The position numbers and the translations under genes were made by a program. The notes beneath the pieces were generated by a model that worked only from the letters and a program-made list of their open reading frames with translations, was not told where the DNA came from and did no database searches. This document shows, in pieces, positions 60,260-62,559 of a DNA stretch of 62,559 nt. Each line of letters begins with the position of its first letter. Within the stretch, counting starts at the first letter, position 1. The stretch comes from CAZDDI01 sp964504195 (GTDB lineage: Bacteria > Chloroflexota > Anaerolineae > B4-G1 > SLSP01), in the NCBI GenBank assembly GCA_964504195.1, contig CAZDDI010000020.1:1-62559 (forward strand), written 5' to 3'.

Positions 60260-60373
60260 GGTGTGTCTCCTTTGTTGTAGGCCATACTTATTGTAAGATT
60301 ATGTTGAGAAACATGAGCCATGAAATGTGATGTTCTCACGCATCCCATTTCATCCTTAGCTTGCCCTAATTTT

Positions 60374-62392
60374 CTAACTTGTCAACCCGCGTAGTCCGGC
60401 TTCATTGAGGATGGGGATGCTCAACTGCTGCGCCTTGGCGAGCTTGCTGCCGGGATTCTCCCCCACCACCACATAGCTCGTCTTCTTGCTGACGCTGCCC
60501 ACGACCTTGCCGCCCTGCGCCTCGATCCAGGCGGCGACCTCGTCACGCGGCTGCGAGAGCATGCCGGTGAGGACGAAACTCAGCCCGGCGAGCGGGCCAT
60601 CCGCGACGGGGGCGGCGGCGCGCTCGGCCTCCAATCGCACCCCGGCGGCCTGGAGCTTCGCCACAAGCGCCTGGTTGCGCGGATGGGCGAACCACTCATG
60701 GATGCTGGCGGCCTTGACGGGGCCGAGGCCGGGAATCGCTGCGAGCGCGTCGGGATCGGCCTGCGCCAGCTCCGCCAGCGAGGGATACGCGCCCACGAGC
60801 AGCTCCGCCACGCTCACGCCCACGCCGCGAACACCCAACGCCGCGAGCAGCCGCGCCAGCGGACGCGACTTCGCGCCCTCGATAGCTACCAGCAGGTTCT
60901 CGGCCTTCTTCGCCGCGAAGCCTTCGAGCGCGAGCAGTTGCGCCGTCGTGAGCGTGTAGAGATCGGCGGGATCCTCAATCAGCCCTTGCGCTACCAACTG
61001 CTCGGCGGTGCTATCGCCCAGCCCCATGATATCGAGGACATGGGCAAAGTAGATGAGCTTCTGCACGCGCTGCGCCGGGCAGCCCGCATTGACGCACAGA
61101 TACGCCACTTCGCCCTCGGCGCGGGCCACCGGCTCGCCGCACGCGGGGCACGCCTCCGGCGGCGCGATGGCGCGCTCGCTGCCGTCGCGCACGTCCAGAA
61201 TCGGCCCGACGACGTAGGGGATCACATCCCCGGCGCGATGCACCAGCACCCGGTCGCCCAGGCGGATATCGCGCTCGGCGATGAAGTCGAAGTTGTGCAG
61301 CGAGGCGCGACCCACCGTCACCCCGGCGATGGGCACGGGATCGAGCAGTGCGGTGGGCGTGATGACGCCCGTGCGCCCCACGGAGAACTCCACGTCGCGG
61401 AGTGTGGTCGTGGCCTCCTGCGGCGGGAACTTGAAGGCCACCGCCCCGCGCGGGCGTCCGCCCACGATACCGAGCGCCGCCTGGGTCGCCAGATCGTCAA
61501 TCTTGATGACCAGGCCATCGGCCTCGTAGGGCAGCGCGTTGCGGCGAGCGGTCATCTTCGCGCAGTACGCGCTCACCGCGTCCAGCGTCTCGCAGCGGCG
61601 CACCACGCTCTCGGCGATGGGGAAACCCAGCGCCTTGAGATACGCCACCGTGTCCCACTGCGTCGTGGGGATGTCGCCATCCGCCGCGACGATGGCGTAG
61701 GCGAAGAGCGTGAGCGGGCGCTGCGCCGTGATGCGCGGATCGAGCTGGCGCAGCGTCCCGGCGGCGGCGTTGCGCGGATTAGCGAAGGGGGACTCGCCCG
61801 CCTCGATGAGCCGCTCGTTGAGCGCGGCAAAGTCCTTGAGCAGGATGAGCGCCTCGCCACGAATGACGAGCGTGTGTGGCGGGCGCGGGCCGTCGGGGTC
61901 GCTGGGGATGCGCAGCGGCAGCGACTTGATCGTGCGCAGGTTCGCGGTCACATCCTCGCCCACCTGCCCATCGCCGCGCGTCGCGCCCAGCGTGAGCTGG
62001 CCGTCGGTATAGTGCAGCACCACCGTCAGCCCATCGAACTTTGGCTCGACGACGTAAGCCAGGGGCGGTGCATCCTCCGGCAGCAGCTTGGCGATGCGCG
62101 TCTCCCACGCGGCGAGCTCCTCCGGCGCGGTGGCCTTATCCAGGCTGAGGATGGGCGCGGGGTGGGCGACTTTGACGAAGCCCTCGGCGGGCGCGCCGCC
62201 TACCCGTTGCGTGGGCGAATCGGACGTAATCAGTGCCGGGAATTGCGTCTCCAGCGCGCGCAGCGCATCCACCAGCGCGTCGAATTCCCCATCGCTGATG
62301 ACGGGGCTATCGAGGACGTAGTAGCGGTAGCTGTGATAGTTGATCTGCTCGCGCAGGCGAACGATTTCGAGCCGGGCGGAATCAAGGTTCAT
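60374..62392 (-). CDS. ligA: NAD-dependent DNA ligase LigA
   Basis: 672 residues, the standard length; GGAGG precedes the ATG. Domain Ia (YHSYRYYVLDSPVISDGEFD) binds NAD. The adenylation Lys is in VEPKFDGL (Lys118). Also present: the OB fold (VGRTGVITPTALLDPV), the four-Cys zinc finger (CPACGEPV ... CVNAGCPAQR), helix-hairpin-helix repeats (about 455-590), and a C-terminal BRCT domain (about 595-672). It seals nicks in replication and repair. A GCAAAGGCGCAAGGGCGCAAAG word tract lies just upstream of its leader. Confidence 0.97.
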   Translation of the reverse strand: MNLDSARLEIVRLREQINYHSYRYYVLDSPVISDGEFDALVDALRALETQFPALITSDSPTQRVGGAPAEGFVKVAHPAPILSLDKATAPEELAAWETRIAKLLPEDAPPLAYVVEPKFDGLTVVLHYTDGQLTLGATRGDGQVGEDVTANLRTIKSLPLRIPSDPDGPRPPHTLVIRGEALILLKDFAALNERLIEAGESPFANPRNAAAGTLRQLDPRITAQRPLTLFAYAIVAADGDIPTTQWDTVAYLKALGFPIAESVVRRCETLDAVSAYCAKMTARRNALPYEADGLVIKIDDLATQAALGIVGGRPRGAVAFKFPPQEATTTLRDVEFSVGRTGVITPTALLDPVPIAGVTVGRASLHNFDFIAERDIRLGDRVLVHRAGDVIPYVVGPILDVRDGSERAIAPPEACPACGEPVARAEGEVAYLCVNAGCPAQRVQKLIYFAHVLDIMGLGDSTAEQLVAQGLIEDPADLYTLTTAQLLALEGFAAKKAENLLVAIEGAKSRPLARLLAALGVRGVGVSVAELLVGAYPSLAELAQADPDALAAIPGLGPVKAASIHEWFAHPRNQALVAKLQAAGVRLEAERAAAPVADGPLAGLSFVLTGMLSQPRDEVAAWIEAQGGKVVGSVSKKTSYVVVGENPGSKLAKAQQLSIPILNEAGLRGLTS

Positions 62393-62419
62393 GGGTGGTT
62401 ACCTCCGAAAATGCGGGTT

Positions 62420-62450
62420 TTTAACGCAAAGGCGCAAGGGCGCAAAGTAG
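62420..62450. repeat. Low-complexity GCAAAGGCGCAAGG word tract in the ligA leader
   Basis: ACGCAAAGGCGCAAGGGCGCAAAG repeats a 9-10-nt word about three times. On the minus strand it lies about 35 nt upstream of the ligA ribosome site. The remaining 62451-62559 shows nothing I can assign. Confidence 0.6.
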
Positions 62451-62559
62451 AGCAGGATTCATCCTGCGTTGCTGGCACAGGATAATGAATGTTAAGAAAT
62501 TAATCCGTAAATAAGGTTTTGTGTCAAGTTGGTCGTTCTAAAAATAAAATGATACCCCC

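Noticed and set aside
1..62559. tRNA, rRNA or CRISPR content
   Set aside because: I saw no CCA-type acceptor/T-loop patterns in intergenic regions, no rRNA sequence, and no array of equally spaced identical repeats of 25-40 bp.

Overview
This is a contiguous chromosomal window (one 100-N scaffold gap at 256-355) from a GC-rich bacterium. It most probably belongs to the phylum Chloroflexota, in or near the Anaerolineae, and probably comes from a metagenome assembly. The reasons are the protein types: very large secreted beta-helix/DUF11 and BNR-propeller proteins carrying a YLPL(V/A)-x-R motif, a GT-C-type membrane protein with a C-terminal beta domain, a DUF3160 lipoprotein, a SEDS-PBP fusion, and an Oxa1-type YidC in an rpmH-rnpA-yidD-x-yidC-jag cluster. 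I found no rRNA, tRNA or CRISPR array. The taxonomic call is inference.

Layout. 0.1-3.6 kb: a DUF333 repeat protein broken by the gap, a membrane-anchored protein with four bL12-like repeats, and a translationally coupled operon of a small protein, a membrane protein and cytosolic asparaginase. 3.7-14 kb: a giant secreted adhesin-like protein, a GT-C-like membrane protein, and a xanthine-dehydrogenase-like fusion that has lost all eight iron-sulfur cysteines. 14-16.3 kb: a small AT-richer accessory patch (P-loop kinase, EEP-family hydrolase, small membrane protein). 16.3-30.6 kb: MTA/SAH deaminase, an HD protein, two large sensor kinases, and a redox group (Crp/Fnr regulator, ferredoxin, DUF438-hemerythrin-PAS protein, serine dehydratase, hybrid cluster protein). 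30.7-45 kb: a second giant secreted protein, a toastrack-like lipoprotein, DUF4013, an AlkZ-like glycosylase, DUF3160, a HAD hydrolase, RsgA, an SDR and membrane proteins. 45-51.7 kb: the rpmH-rnpA-yidD-lipoprotein-yidC-jag-pfkB-parA run, all on the plus strand. 51.8-62.4 kb (minus strand): a STAND-like HEAT NTPase behind an OmpR-type regulator, the SEDS-PBP fusion behind MTA phosphorylase, two small unknown proteins and LigA.

How genes work together. The 45-51 kb block makes ribosomal protein bL34, the RNase P protein and the membrane insertase machinery. The Crp/Fnr-ferredoxin-hemerythrin operon and hcp share a 17-bp upstream motif (one mismatch) and look like one nitrosative/oxygen-stress unit. 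MTA phosphorylase and MTA/SAH deaminase give two exits for methylthioadenosine.

The most unusual content between genes is repetitive. There are three TIR-bounded MITE-like elements with imperfect 9-10 bp target duplications. Other nested palindromes carry the same inner core inside different terminal repeats. Word-like low-complexity tracts sit directly upstream of Shine-Dalgarno sites at about ten genes. The strongest protein findings are the cluster-less XDH fusion, the SEDS-PBP fusion with degenerate transpeptidase motifs, the tetra-L12 membrane protein, and the membrane STAND/HEAT NTPase with Arg in place of the P-loop Lys.
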